A DNA stretch of 64,000 nt, from contig NZ_VRKO01000016.1 of assembly GCF_012271765.1 (NCBI RefSeq), positions 795,666 to 859,665 of the forward strand, in the 5' to 3' direction. The stretch comes from Erwinia rhapontici (GTDB lineage: Bacteria > Pseudomonadota > Gammaproteobacteria > Enterobacterales > Enterobacteriaceae). Both the position numbers and the translations under genes were made by a program. Of this stretch, positions 45,105 through 56,100 are shown one piece after another; the first letter of the stretch is position 1; each line of letters opens with the position of its first letter. Below the pieces are notes generated by a model. It saw only the letters and a list, made by a program, of their open reading frames with translations, did no database searches and was not told the DNA's origin.

Positions 45105-46469
45105 ATGGACAAATCCACCCGGCTGGCACAGGCGCTGTTACAGGGCATTGGCGGAGCCGCCAATATTGCCCGACTGGAAAACTGTATGACGCGGGTACGC
45201 GTTGAAGTCATTGATGAGAGCAAACTGGCGCTGGATAACCTGCGTCAGCTGGAGGGGATAAAAGGGTACGTGAAGCAGGGAAGTCAGCACCAGTTTATCG
45301 CAGGTCCCGGAGCGGCAGCAAAAGTGACGGACGCGATGCGCAACCTCATCTCACCCGCAGGCGTTATCGCGGCGGGCGACACTGTGCAGCAGAACAAGGC
45401 ACAGGCGAAAGCGAAATATCGTGCGCCGCTGAGTGATGCATTACGTCAGTTGGCGAATGTGTTTATCCCGCTGATCCCGGCATTTATTGCCTCCGGTTTG
45501 ATCACCGGGCTGATCAATATCATCAAACGTCCGGATATCGTGGGGAATATTGCTACGCAGTACCCTAATCTGATCGGTCTGGCCGCGATCTTCGGCAGTG
45601 CCGTTTTCACGATAATGAATATTCTGGTTGGGGTGAATACCGCCAAAGTTTTTGGCGGTTCCACCGCGCTGGGTGGCGTGATGGCGGGCATTCTCTCCAG
45701 CCCCGCACTGGCGCAGATCACGTTATTTGGTGAGCCGCTACAACCGGGGCGCGGTGGGGTAATAGCGGTTCTGCTGGTGGTGGTACTGATGTGCTGGATT
45801 GAAAAACGTCTGCGCCAGCGTCTGCCCGAATCGCTGGAGCTGATCCTCAACCCACTTCTGACTACACTTATTACTGCGTCACTGGCTATTGTACTGTTAC
45901 AGCCTGTCGGTGGGATGATCTCTGATACGATTGCCCATGGGGCGACACTGGCGATCGACCGCGGTGGTGTGCTGGTCGGTGCCTTGTTGGCCGGAACCTT
46001 CCTGCCACTGGTGCTGACCGGTTTGCATCAGGGACTGGTGCCGATCCACGTTGAACTGGTTCAGGCGCACGGTGCGAATGCGCTGCTGCCGATCCTGGCC
46101 ATGGCCGGGGTAGGGCAGATTGGCGCATCGCTGGCGGTACTACTCAAAACACGTAACGCAAGGCTGAAAAAACTGGTCAAAGGTGCACTGCCGGTAGGTA
46201 TTCTTGGGATTGGCGAACCGTTGATTTTTGGTGTCACCCTGCCGCTGGGGCGCCCGTTTATTGCCGCCTGCCTCGGCGGCGCTGTTGGCGGAGCGGTCAT
46301 TAGCTATGCTAAGGTCGCCACGTTGATTACGTTTGGCCTTTCCGGGCTGCCACTGGCACTGACGATTGTGGCCGGTAAGGTCATGATGTATCTGGCAGGC
46401 TGGTTGACCGCAGTTATCTGTGGTTTCCTGTTTGCCTGGTTTATGGGCTTCAATGACCCTGAGGAGTAA
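45105..46469 (+). CDS. murP: PTS N-acetylmuramic acid transporter EIIBC
   Basis: A 454-residue PTS permease. The IIB domain (1-90) has the phosphorylation Cys27 in LENCMTRVRV. The IIC domain (from about 110) has multiple spans and the substrate-linked GLHQGLVPIHVEL and GIGEPLIFGVTLPLG motifs. It imports MurNAc as the 6-phosphate with help from Crr, feeding MurQ. It is about 20 residues shorter than E. coli MurP. GGATCC follows the murQ stop, so the pair is one operon; pgpC starts three bases after its stop. Confidence 0.95.
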   Translation: MDKSTRLAQALLQGIGGAANIARLENCMTRVRVEVIDESKLALDNLRQLEGIKGYVKQGSQHQFIAGPGAAAKVTDAMRNLISPAGVIAAGDTVQQNKAQAKAKYRAPLSDALRQLANVFIPLIPAFIASGLITGLINIIKRPDIVGNIATQYPNLIGLAAIFGSAVFTIMNILVGVNTAKVFGGSTALGGVMAGILSSPALAQITLFGEPLQPGRGGVIAVLLVVVLMCWIEKRLRQRLPESLELILNPLLTTLITASLAIVLLQPVGGMISDTIAHGATLAIDRGGVLVGALLAGTFLPLVLTGLHQGLVPIHVELVQAHGANALLPILAMAGVGQIGASLAVLLKTRNARLKKLVKGALPVGILGIGEPLIFGVTLPLGRPFIAACLGGAVGGAVISYAKVATLITFGLSGLPLALTIVAGKVMMYLAGWLTAVICGFLFAWFMGFNDPEE

Positions 46470-46472
46470 GGT

Positions 46473-47680
<1,208 letters not shown>

Positions 47681-47705
47681 CTGTCCGCCTGTCTGAGCTG
47701 AGTCA

Positions 47706-49163
47706 TCAGTTCAATGCGATTTTCGCTTCAACCGTTGGATAGCCGTTACCCAGTTCGGCTTCCGTTGCCGCCTGTTGTGCCAGCTTTCTTTCCTGATCCT
47801 GCAAATAGCCGACAAGGCTTATCTGGTATTTGCGGATATTTTCCACATAGGCATAGGCTTCATGGCCGCGGGCATAGCCGTAACTGGTCTGGCTGTAATA
47901 GCGTTTCTGGCTGAGCATCGGCAGGCGAATCTTCACGTCGGCCCAGCTATCCGGATTACCCTTCTGTTTATCCGTCAGTTTACGCGCGTCCAGCATATGG
48001 GCGTAACCCATGTTATACGCCGCCAGAGCAAACCAGATGCGTTCGTCTTCAGGGATCGTTGGCGGTACCTTTTCCATCATACGCACCAGATACTCACTGC
48101 CGCCACGAATGCTCTGTTCCGGATCGGTCCTGTCACTGACATTCAGGCTATCCGCAGTATTGCGCGTCAGCATCATCAGGCCACGCACGCCAGTCGGGGA
48201 TGTGGCCTGTGGGTTCCAGTGGGACTCCTGGTAAGAGATGGCTGCCAGTAAACGCCAGTCAATAACCTGCGCGTACTTCTCGAAAAGTGGCTGGAAGTCT
48301 GGCAGCGTTCCGTCAATGGCACGCAGAAAGGTGCGAGTATCGACATAATCGAACGTGCCGACGTGCCCCAGGTACTTCTCATCCAGACGGGCCATTGCGC
48401 CTTCTTCGCCCATCTGATTAAAGAAGTCGAGTAGCGCGGCATTCATGCTGTCATCCTGTTCACGCTGGACATACCAGGTGACCGGCTCTTCATCCGTGAT
48501 ATCAAAAGCCACTGCCAGCTGTGGATGGATGCGCTGCATCAGCGCGATAGTGACGGAATCGCCCACGGTATAGTCGAGTTTGCCATCGGCCACGGCTTCC
48601 AGCAGGCCCTGAGGCGTTTGATCGGTCGAGATCGCCCAGTCAAGATCGGGGTACTGATGCGCTTTCATTTCACGCAGGGTCGACAGATAAGCCGATCCTG
48701 ACGCCGCCGTCAGGCGCCCCTTCAGATCGCCCAAATTTTTCGGCCGTGGTGCGCCGATACGGTACACCAGCTGTTGTGAAACAGAATAGTAAGACGGACC
48801 CGCACGAAAACGCGCCAGCCGTTCATTATTGTAAATTAACCCTGCCGCCAGCATGTCGGCTTTATCATCTTCGAGGTCATCAAACAGATCGCCCAGGTTC
48901 GGACGCACGGTGATTTCCAGCTTAACCCCTAAATAATCGGCGAAGCGCTTCGCCAGCTCGTAGTCCATACCCGCTGGGGATTGATTGACTGTGTAGTAAG
49001 TCAGCGGAGAATTTATGGTGCTGATACGCAGCACTCCCCGCGATTTTATCTGTGCGATACGGTCGGTCGAACCGCCGTACCACGGTATCGAGGGCCACAG
49101 TGCCAGCGCAAGAAGCACGGTGATCAGCCCGACCAGCAGATAATTAAATTTAAGGCGTTTCAA
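47706..49163 (-). CDS. mltF: Membrane-bound lytic transglycosylase F
   Basis: A 485-residue protein. An N-terminal signal/anchor ([20 protein letters not shown]) is followed by a periplasmic SBP-like domain (about 40-265) and a lytic transglycosylase domain with the catalytic Glu in [25 protein letters not shown]. It cleaves peptidoglycan and anchors to the outer membrane in E. coli. It is about 30 residues shorter at the C-terminus than E. coli MltF. The start is TTG 49163 with GAGAGAT upstream. It diverges from purL. Confidence 0.93.
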   Translation of the reverse strand: MKRLKFNYLLVGLITVLLALALWPSIPWYGGSTDRIAQIKSRGVLRISTINSPLTYYTVNQSPAGMDYELAKRFADYLGVKLEITVRPNLGDLFDDLEDDKADMLAAGLIYNNERLARFRAGPSYYSVSQQLVYRIGAPRPKNLGDLKGRLTAASGSAYLSTLREMKAHQYPDLDWAISTDQTPQGLLEAVADGKLDYTVGDSVTIALMQRIHPQLAVAFDITDEEPVTWYVQREQDDSMNAALLDFFNQMGEEGAMARLDEKYLGHVGTFDYVDTRTFLRAIDGTLPDFQPLFEKYAQVIDWRLLAAISYQESHWNPQATSPTGVRGLMMLTRNTADSLNVSDRTDPEQSIRGGSEYLVRMMEKVPPTIPEDERIWFALAAYNMGYAHMLDARKLTDKQKGNPDSWADVKIRLPMLSQKRYYSQTSYGYARGHEAYAYVENIRKYQISLVGYLQDQERKLAQQAATEAELGNGYPTVEAKIALN

Positions 49164-49328
49164 ATAGTTATCTCTCGATGGTTCTCAGGTATCTGTCTTC
49201 TATGGCAGTATTTATTGTCTATAATTGGTCCTGAGCGTGGGGCATTCTGCTCAACTCCGCGCAGCTCCGCAACTGAAATCCACCTGTTTTGTGCGTTTTT
49301 CAGTCAATTCCTTATCGCGATTAATTCT

Positions 49329-49367
49329 GCGCAAACGGTTTCGTAACCGGTGGGGATTCTCTATAAT
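49329..49367 (+). promoter_or_regulatory. purL promoter with PurR box
   Basis: GCGCAAACGGTTTCGT (49329-49344) matches the PurR operator ACGCAAACGTTTGCGT at most positions. It covers the -35 region of a promoter with a perfect -10 TATAAT (49362-49367). Purine repression of purL by PurR is established in E. coli. Confidence 0.88.
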
Positions 49368-49433
49368 ACCGCCCGTTTTCCCCTGTTGCGCCCAATGAAG
49401 CGTCGCCCGGCGCTTCGAGACGAGAGATCTTTA

Positions 49434-52400
49434 ATGATGGAAATTCTGCGTGGTTCGCCCGCTCTGTCGGCATTTCGTATTAACAAACTGCTGACCCGCT
49501 TTCAGGATGCTCACCTGCCGGTGAGTGATATTTACGCTGAGTACGTCCATTTTGCCGATGTCAGCGCGCCGCTGAGCGAGGATGAAAAATCCCGTTTGCA
49601 GCGTCTGCTGAAATACGGTCCCTCTCTGGCTGAACATACCCCGGAAGGCCGCCTGCTGCTGGTCACTCCGCGTCCTGGCACTATCTCGCCGTGGTCTTCG
49701 AAAGCGACAGACATCGCCCACAACTGCGATCTCCCTCAGGTACTGCGTCTTGAGCGCGGCTTGGCCTTCTATGTGAAGGCACCGCAGTTGAGCGAAGCGC
49801 AGTGGTCAGAGCTGGCTGCACTGCTGCATGACCGCATGATGGAAACCGTCTTTGCCGATCTGAGCCAGGCCGATGCGCTGTTTGCTCATCATCAGCCTGC
49901 ACCGCTGCAAAGCGTCGACCTGCTGGGTGAAGGCCGCAACGCGCTGGTTCAGGCCAATATCAAACTGGGCCTGGCACTGGCCGATGACGAAATCGACTAC
50001 CTGCAGGCGGCGTTTGAAAAACTCGGGCGCAACCCGAACGATATCGAGCTGTATATGTTTGCTCAGGCTAACTCTGAGCACTGCCGTCATAAAATCTTCA
50101 ACGCCGACTGGGTGATTGATGGCAAAACGCAGCCGAAATCGCTGTTCAAGATGATCAAAAATACCTTCGAGAAAACCCCGGACCATGTGCTGTCAGCGTA
50201 TAAAGACAATGCGGCCGTTATGGAAGGTTCTCAGGTAGGGCGCTTCTACGCCGATCCACAGGGCCGCTATGATTTCCATCAGGAAGATGCGCATATCCTG
50301 ATGAAGGTTGAAACCCATAACCACCCAACGGCGATTTCTCCGTGGCCGGGTGCGGCGACCGGTTCCGGTGGCGAAATTCGTGATGAAGGTGCAACCGGGC
50401 GTGGCGCTAAACCGAAAGCGGGTCTGGTCGGCTTCTCTGTTTCTAACCTGCGTATCCCGGGCTTTGAACAGCCGTGGGAAGAAGATTTCGGTAAGCCGGA
50501 CCGTATTGTGACGGCACTGGACATCATGACCGAAGGCCCTCTGGGTGGCGCGGCATTTAACAACGAATTTGGTCGTCCGGCGCTGACGGGTTACTTCCGT
50601 ACCTACGAAGAACGCGTTAACAGCCATAACGGCGAAGAGCTGCGCGGTTACCACAAACCGATCATGTTGGCAGGCGGTATCGGTAACATTCGTGCCGACC
50701 ACGTGCAGAAAGGTGAAATCACCATTGGTGCCAAGCTGATCGTGCTGGGTGGCCCGGCAATGAACATCGGCCTGGGTGGCGGAGCGGCGTCTTCAATGGC
50801 CTCAGGCCAGTCTGACGCGGATCTCGATTTCGCTTCCGTACAGCGCGACAACCCGGAAATGGAACGTCGTTGCCAGGAAGTGATTGACCGCTGCTGGCAG
50901 TTGGGTGAAGAGAACCCGATTCTGTTTATCCATGACGTGGGCGCGGGCGGTCTGTCTAACGCCATGCCGGAGCTGGTGAGCGACGGCGAACGTGGCGGTC
51001 GTTTCAACCTGCGTGACATCCTTAACGATGAGCCAGGCATGAGCCCGCTGGAAGTGTGGTGTAACGAATCTCAGGAACGTTATGTTCTGGCTGTATCGCC
51101 GGATAGCCTGGCGCTGTTTGATGCGCTGTGTAAACGTGAGCGCGCACCGTACGCCGTGATCGGTGAAGCGACCGAAGAGATGCACCTGTCGCTGGCTGAC
51201 AGCCATTTCGACAACACGCCAATTGATATGCCGCTGGACGTGCTGTTGGGTAAAACCCCGAAAATGACCCGTGACGTGACCACACTGAAAGTGAAAGGTG
51301 ACGCGCTGGTGCGTGAGGGAATGACTGTTGCAGATGCCGTGAATCGCGTACTGCACCTGCCAACCGTGGCGGAAAAAACCTTCCTGATCACCATCGGTGA
51401 CCGTTCGGTAACCGGTATGGTTGCCCGTGACCAGATGGTCGGCCCGTGGCAGATCCCGGTAGCGAACTGTGCGGTGACTACCGCCAGCCTCGACAGCTAC
51501 TACGGTGAAGCGATGTCGCTGGGCGAACGTGCTCCTGTCGCGCTGCTGGATTTTGCGGCCTCCGGTCGTCTGGCCGTCGGCGAAGCACTCACCAACATTG
51601 CGGCAACCGACATTGGCCCGCTGACGCGCATCAAGCTGTCAGCCAACTGGATGGCCGCTGCCGGTCACCCGGGTGAAGATGCCGGCCTGTATGAAGCGGT
51701 GAAAGCGGTGGGTGAAGAGCTGTGTCCGGCGCTGGGTATCACTATCCCGGTCGGCAAAGACTCTATGTCGATGAAAACCCGCTGGCAACAGGGGAATGAG
51801 CAGCGTGAGATGACTTCTCCGCTGTCCCTGGTGATCACCGCATTTGCCCGAGTGGAAGACGTGCGTAAAACCGTCACCCCGCAGTTGCAGACCGGTGATA
51901 ACGCGCTGCTGCTGATCGATCTGGGCAAAGGGGCCAACGCCCTCGGCGCAACGGCGCTGTCACAGGTTTACCGTCAGCTGGGTGATAAGCCTGCCGATGT
52001 GCGTGATGTGCAGCAACTGGCTGGCTTCTATAATGCCATCCAGGCGCTGGTGGCCGACGGCAAACTGCTTGCCTACCACGACCGTTCTGACGGCGGCCTG
52101 CTGGTCACGCTGGCTGAAATGGCCTTCACGGGTCACTGCGGTGTAGACGTCGACATCGCGGCACTGGGCAGCGATAGCCTGGCTGCCCTGTTTAACGAAG
52201 AGCTGGGTGCGGTGATTCAGATCGCAGCGGCCGATCGGGCGGCGGTTGAGCAGGTCTTTGCCTCTCATGGGTTAGCTGACTGTGTGCATGTGCTGGGCCA
52301 GGCCGTGGAAGGGGATCGTTTTGTGATCACTTCCGGCGGCTCTGCCGTGTACAGCGAAAGCCGTACCACGCTGCGTACCTGGTGGGCTGAAACCACGTGG

Positions 52401-53318
52401 CAGATGCAGCGTCTGCGCGATAATCCAATCTGTGCCGATCAGGAACATGACGCGAAGAAAGACGATCGCGATCCGGGCCTCAACGTTGCACTGACCTTTA
52501 AGCCACAGGAAGATATTGCTGCGCCTTATATTGCGACCGGTGCACGTCCTAAAGTGGCTGTGCTGCGTGAGCAGGGCGTTAACTCTCATGTTGAAATGGC
52601 TGCGGCCTTCCATCGTGCCGGGTTTGATGCGGTAGACGTGCATATGAGCGACCTGCTGGCTGGCCGTCGTGGTCTGGATGACGTGCAGGCGCTGGTTGCC
52701 TGCGGCGGCTTCTCTTACGGTGACGTCCTGGGTGCGGGTGAAGGCTGGGCGAAGTCGATTCTGTTTAACGCCCGCGTACGTGACGAATTCGAAACCTTCT
52801 TCCACCGTCCACAGACACTGGCTCTGGGCGTCTGTAACGGCTGTCAGATGATGTCTAATCTGCGTGAACTGATTCCGGGCAGTGAAGAGTGGCCACGCTT
52901 TGTGCGCAATCAGTCCGAGCGTTTTGAAGCCCGCTTCAGCCTGGTTGAAGTGGCTGCCAGCCCTTCTCTGCTGCTGGACGGCATGGTCGGTTCCCGTATG
53001 CCAATCGCCGTATCGCATGGTGAAGGCTTCGTGGAAGTGCGTAATGATGCTCATCTGGCCCAGCTGGAAAGCAAAGGTCTGGTGGCGCTGCGCTTCGTGG
53101 ATAACTTTGGCAAAGTGACCCAGCAGTACCCGGCGAACCCGAACGGTTCCCCGAACGGTATCACGGCGGTGACCAATGAAAGCGGTCGCGTGACCATCAT
53201 GATGCCGCACCCGGAGCGTGTGTTCCGCACGGTCAGTAACTCATGGCACCCGGCAGAATGGGGCGAAGACAGCCCGTGGATGCGTATCTTCCGCAATGCG
53301 CGTAAACAGCTGGGCTAA
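49434..53318 (+). CDS. purL: Phosphoribosylformylglycinamidine synthase
   Basis: A 1294-residue single-chain FGAM synthase, essentially the E. coli length. Order: N-terminal and linker domains, two AIR synthase-like ATP-binding halves ([45 protein letters not shown]), and a C-terminal glutaminase with the Cys nucleophile in [10 protein letters not shown] and HGEGF/HPERVFR. It converts FGAR, glutamine and ATP to FGAM in purine synthesis. MMEILRGSP at 49434 matches the E. coli start. Confidence 0.97.
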   Translation: MMEILRGSPALSAFRINKLLTRFQDAHLPVSDIYAEYVHFADVSAPLSEDEKSRLQRLLKYGPSLAEHTPEGRLLLVTPRPGTISPWSSKATDIAHNCDLPQVLRLERGLAFYVKAPQLSEAQWSELAALLHDRMMETVFADLSQADALFAHHQPAPLQSVDLLGEGRNALVQANIKLGLALADDEIDYLQAAFEKLGRNPNDIELYMFAQANSEHCRHKIFNADWVIDGKTQPKSLFKMIKNTFEKTPDHVLSAYKDNAAVMEGSQVGRFYADPQGRYDFHQEDAHILMKVETHNHPTAISPWPGAATGSGGEIRDEGATGRGAKPKAGLVGFSVSNLRIPGFEQPWEEDFGKPDRIVTALDIMTEGPLGGAAFNNEFGRPALTGYFRTYEERVNSHNGEELRGYHKPIMLAGGIGNIRADHVQKGEITIGAKLIVLGGPAMNIGLGGGAASSMASGQSDADLDFASVQRDNPEMERRCQEVIDRCWQLGEENPILFIHDVGAGGLSNAMPELVSDGERGGRFNLRDILNDEPGMSPLEVWCNESQERYVLAVSPDSLALFDALCKRERAPYAVIGEATEEMHLSLADSHFDNTPIDMPLDVLLGKTPKMTRDVTTLKVKGDALVREGMTVADAVNRVLHLPTVAEKTFLITIGDRSVTGMVARDQMVGPWQIPVANCAVTTASLDSYYGEAMSLGERAPVALLDFAASGRLAVGEALTNIAATDIGPLTRIKLSANWMAAAGHPGEDAGLYEAVKAVGEELCPALGITIPVGKDSMSMKTRWQQGNEQREMTSPLSLVITAFARVEDVRKTVTPQLQTGDNALLLIDLGKGANALGATALSQVYRQLGDKPADVRDVQQLAGFYNAIQALVADGKLLAYHDRSDGGLLVTLAEMAFTGHCGVDVDIAALGSDSLAALFNEELGAVIQIAAADRAAVEQVFASHGLADCVHVLGQAVEGDRFVITSGGSAVYSESRTTLRTWWAETTWQMQRLRDNPICADQEHDAKKDDRDPGLNVALTFKPQEDIAAPYIATGARPKVAVLREQGVNSHVEMAAAFHRAGFDAVDVHMSDLLAGRRGLDDVQALVACGGFSYGDVLGAGEGWAKSILFNARVRDEFETFFHRPQTLALGVCNGCQMMSNLRELIPGSEEWPRFVRNQSERFEARFSLVEVAASPSLLLDGMVGSRMPIAVSHGEGFVEVRNDAHLAQLESKGLVALRFVDNFGKVTQQYPANPNGSPNGITAVTNESGRVTIMMPHPERVFRTVSNSWHPAEWGEDSPWMRIFRNARKQLG

Positions 53319-53343
53319 TCCTCTGCGTTGACGCGATGGTAAT

Positions 53344-53374
53344 AAACCGGCCTGAACGTGTGGCCGGTTTTTTT
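53344..53374 (+). terminator. purL terminator
   Basis: Nine-pair stem AAACCGGCC/GGCCGGTTT (53344-53352 with 53362-53370) and a T run to 53374. Confidence 0.92.
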
Positions 53375-53435
53375 CGCCTGTCTTAAAGGGATTAGCAGGG
53401 GAGTGTTGCCATTTCACAACAAATTAGATGTGAGT

Positions 53436-53516
53436 TGTCGTTAAATGGAGACGTTTAATTTATTGATTTTAATGGTAAAAATTAAATTTATCTGTGGGTG
53501 TTGTTATATGGCGACA
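53436..53516 (+). promoter_or_regulatory. Candidate GlrR-binding sites upstream of glmY
   Basis: Two sites fit the GlrR pattern TGTC-N10-GACA: TGTC-N10-GACG at 53436-53453 and TGTT-N10-GACA at 53499-53516. They lie about 120-200 bases before the glmY start, the usual enhancer distance for a sigma-54 activator. The intervening AT-rich stretch could bind IHF. Confidence 0.65.
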
Positions 53517-53611
53517 CTTAACCGGACCCGATGGTCAAAATTACCTGCCCGATGAATACTTCCAATGTATAAGGTTTTATTTATTAATGGCTTATAAATT
53601 TATTTTCAATG

Positions 53612-53629
53612 TGGCATGTTAATTGCTAT
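53612..53629 (+). promoter_or_regulatory. Overlapping sigma-54 and sigma-70 promoters of glmY
   Basis: TGGCATG-N5-TTGCT (53612-53627) matches the sigma-54 -24/-12 pattern with GG and GC ten bases apart, ending 12 bases before the predicted start A53639. TATAAT (near 53627-53632) is a sigma-70 -10 for the same start. E. coli glmY has this double promoter. Confidence 0.82.
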
Positions 53630-53638
53630 AATCACCTC

Positions 53639-53860
53639 AGTGGCTCATTCACCTGGTTATAACAGCCCTGCGTAAGCGGACAAGTGCTCATAACACCCAG
53701 AATGACGCACAATACGGTGCCTGTCGTCCACCTCACCGATAATCGTTCACTCTGTGACGTTATCAAACATCGGACGCAACGTTGAGTAAGGCACCACCTA
53801 TTCAGTTACGCTGGCTCACCAGCGTAACGCCAGTGGCCGGTTCAGTGAACCGGCCATTTT
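53639..53860 (+). ncRNA. glmY: GlmY small RNA
   Basis: The start AGTGGCTCATTCACC is what I recall for the 5' end of E. coli GlmY, and the locus (purL to glrK) and double promoter agree. The RNA contains a ten-pair hairpin GTTACGCTGG/CCAGCGTAAC (near 53804-53827) and ends in a ten-pair terminator stem (53834-53843 with 53847-53856) plus a T run. GlmY titrates RapZ, sparing GlmZ, which activates glmS mRNA. The span, about 222 bases, is longer than the 184 bases of E. coli. Confidence 0.82.
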
Positions 53861-53938
53861 CATTTTACGCTTTCACACTTTCTTCTCTGCTCACTCTCAG
53901 CTAGCATCGCCCTAACTCCTGGAAAGAGAAATTGTGTC

Positions 53939-55369
53939 GTGAAGAAATGGCGTCTGTTACCGCGATCGCTACGTCAGCTGGTGCTGATGGCGTTTTTACT
54001 GGTGTTATTACCGCTGCTGGTGCTGGCCTGGCAGGCATGGGAAAGCCTCTCGGCGCTGAGCGACCGGGCGGCCGATACCAATCGCACCACGCTGACCGAT
54101 GTGCGTCGCAGCGAAGCCATGGCCCGTACCGCCCTGGAACTGGAACGTAGCTACCGCCAGTATTGCGTGTTAGATGATCCGATGCTGGCACGCCTCTACC
54201 AGACGCAGCGCAGCCGCTATTCACAAATGCTGGATGCCCACGCCCCGGTACTGCCGGATATTCGTACCTGGCAAAGCCTGCGTCAGAACCTCACTCAACT
54301 CAGCCAGATGAAATGCGAAAACAGCAGCCCGGTGTCGCAGGCCGCCGATCAGCTCGAGCTGTTCTCTGCCGCCAACGGTCAATTGGTTCAGGCTACACGT
54401 GAAGTGGTGTTCTCACGTGGGTTACAACTGCAACGAGAGATTGCCGAACGCGGCCAGTATTTTGGCTGGCAGGCATTGATTCTTTTCCTGCTCAGCCTGG
54501 GGCTGGTGTTGCTGTTTACCCGTATGATTATCGGCCCGGTAAAAGCGGTAGAGCGCATGATTAATCGTCTGGGGGAAGGGCGGCCGCTGGGGCACAGTCT
54601 GGCGTTCAAAGGCCCGCGTGAGCTCCGTTCACTCGGACAGCGTATTATCTGGCTCAGTGAGCGGCTGGCCTGGCTGGAGTCGCAGCGTCATGAGTTTCTC
54701 CGCCATATTTCCCATGAATTAAAAACACCGCTGGCCAGCATGCGTGAGGGCACTGAATTGCTGGCTGACGAGGTTGCCGGGCCGCTGACTGCTGACCAGA
54801 AAGAGGTGGTCAGCATTCTTAACGACAGCAGTCGTCATCTACAAACGCTGATTGAACAGCTGCTGGACTACAACCGAAAGCTGGCTGATGGCCCGGTAGC
54901 GCTGGAAGATGTTCAGCTGCGGCCGCTGATCGACTCACTGGTTGCCGCTCACAGCCTCACGGCCCGCGCTAAACAACTCCATATCAACATCGACCTTAAG
55001 GCTGACAGCTGTCGTGCCGAACCGACGTTGTTGTTGAGGGCAATCGATAATCTTTACTCCAATGCGGTACACTACGGCGCTGAATCTGGAAATATCTGGA
55101 TCCGCAGTCTTCAGCAAGGAAACCGCGTGGTGATTGAGGTCGCAAATACCGGCCCGCCTATTCCTGCGGCTGAGCGAGCAATGATCTTTGAACCGTTCTT
55201 CCAGGGAAATCTACAGCGCAAAGGCGCGGTAAAAGGAAGCGGGCTGGGATTAAGCATTGCGAAAGACTGCCTGCGCCGGCTGCAGGGCGATCTGCAACTG
55301 ATCGACAGCGTTGATGCTGATGTCTGCTTTCGCATCGAATTAAACACTACCGCCGGGACGTTATTATAA
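53939..55369 (+). CDS. glrK: Sensor kinase GlrK (QseE)
   Basis: A 476-residue histidine kinase. Two spans (about 12-33 and 176-196) bracket a periplasmic helical domain, then a HAMP linker, dimerisation domain with phospho-His259 (LRHISHELKTP) and an ATPase domain (NLYSNAVHYGAESG, GSGLGLSIAKD). With GlrR it activates glmY. It starts at GTG 53939; the ribosome site is weak. The stop overlaps qseG by one base. Confidence 0.94.
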   Translation: MKKWRLLPRSLRQLVLMAFLLVLLPLLVLAWQAWESLSALSDRAADTNRTTLTDVRRSEAMARTALELERSYRQYCVLDDPMLARLYQTQRSRYSQMLDAHAPVLPDIRTWQSLRQNLTQLSQMKCENSSPVSQAADQLELFSAANGQLVQATREVVFSRGLQLQREIAERGQYFGWQALILFLLSLGLVLLFTRMIIGPVKAVERMINRLGEGRPLGHSLAFKGPRELRSLGQRIIWLSERLAWLESQRHEFLRHISHELKTPLASMREGTELLADEVAGPLTADQKEVVSILNDSSRHLQTLIEQLLDYNRKLADGPVALEDVQLRPLIDSLVAAHSLTARAKQLHINIDLKADSCRAEPTLLLRAIDNLYSNAVHYGAESGNIWIRSLQQGNRVVIEVANTGPPIPAAERAMIFEPFFQGNLQRKGAVKGSGLGLSIAKDCLRRLQGDLQLIDSVDADVCFRIELNTTAGTLL

Positions 55370-56100
55370 TGCAATCATCACGTTTTTCTGCCTTACTGCA
55401 ACACGGGCGTATAGGCAGACTGACCGGCGCCTTCATACTGGCGTTTGGCCTGCTGGGGTGTAGCCAGCAGCCGTCGCAAAAGGTGGCCAGCCGCGCCGAT
55501 ATCACACTGAATGAGCCTGATGTTAAAATCGTCGACTATCAGCTGGTGTCCTGTGAGCATATATGGGCATTTAACGATGAGGCCGCAACGGGTAATCCTC
55601 TTTACTGGCTGCGCGCTATTGACTGTGGCATCCGGCTATCGCCAGCCGATGCACGTGCTGAAGCACGGCGCTGGCCAACGGATAACTGGCAGAGTGCCTT
55701 CAAACAGGCCGTATTGTTGAATAATGGCAATATTACCCCCGTTGAGCGTCGCCAGTATTTGAACCGTCTGGACAGTTACAGCTATGATTATCCGGCCTCT
55801 GTGCGCCCGTTAATGATGTTGTGGCGTGAAGGGCAGGGATCGCTTTTACAGCTATCCGAAGAGCGGATGCGTTATGCCCACCTTCAGGAGAGCAGTGATG
55901 GTCAACTGGATGGGCTGCGTCAGCAGCAAATCGCCCTGAAGAACGATCTCGCTGTCACCCGGCGCAAACTTGATACGCTGACGGATATTGAACGCCGACT
56001 CTCTTCGCGTCGCTCCCCGGATGCCACTGACACCAACAGCCACGGTAATGACAAAAACAACCCGGCTGATAACGCGTCACAGGATGATGACAATCCATGA
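55369..56100 (+). CDS. qseG: Outer-membrane lipoprotein QseG
   Basis: A 243-residue lipoprotein. The signal peptide ends in LLGC (about residue 31). The mature protein is helical with a C-terminal coiled coil (LKNDLAVTRRKLDTLTDIERR) and an acidic disordered tail. In E. coli QseG (YfhG) binds GlrK/QseE and stimulates signalling. It lies between kinase and regulator genes with overlapping stops and starts. Confidence 0.92.
   Translation: MQSSRFSALLQHGRIGRLTGAFILAFGLLGCSQQPSQKVASRADITLNEPDVKIVDYQLVSCEHIWAFNDEAATGNPLYWLRAIDCGIRLSPADARAEARRWPTDNWQSAFKQAVLLNNGNITPVERRQYLNRLDSYSYDYPASVRPLMMLWREGQGSLLQLSEERMRYAHLQESSDGQLDGLRQQQIALKNDLAVTRRKLDTLTDIERRLSSRRSPDATDTNSHGNDKNNPADNASQDDDNP

Noticed and set aside
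52272-53210. 312-codon open frame on the minus strand
   Set aside because: Antisense to the glutaminase half of purL; no homology-like motifs and no ribosome site.
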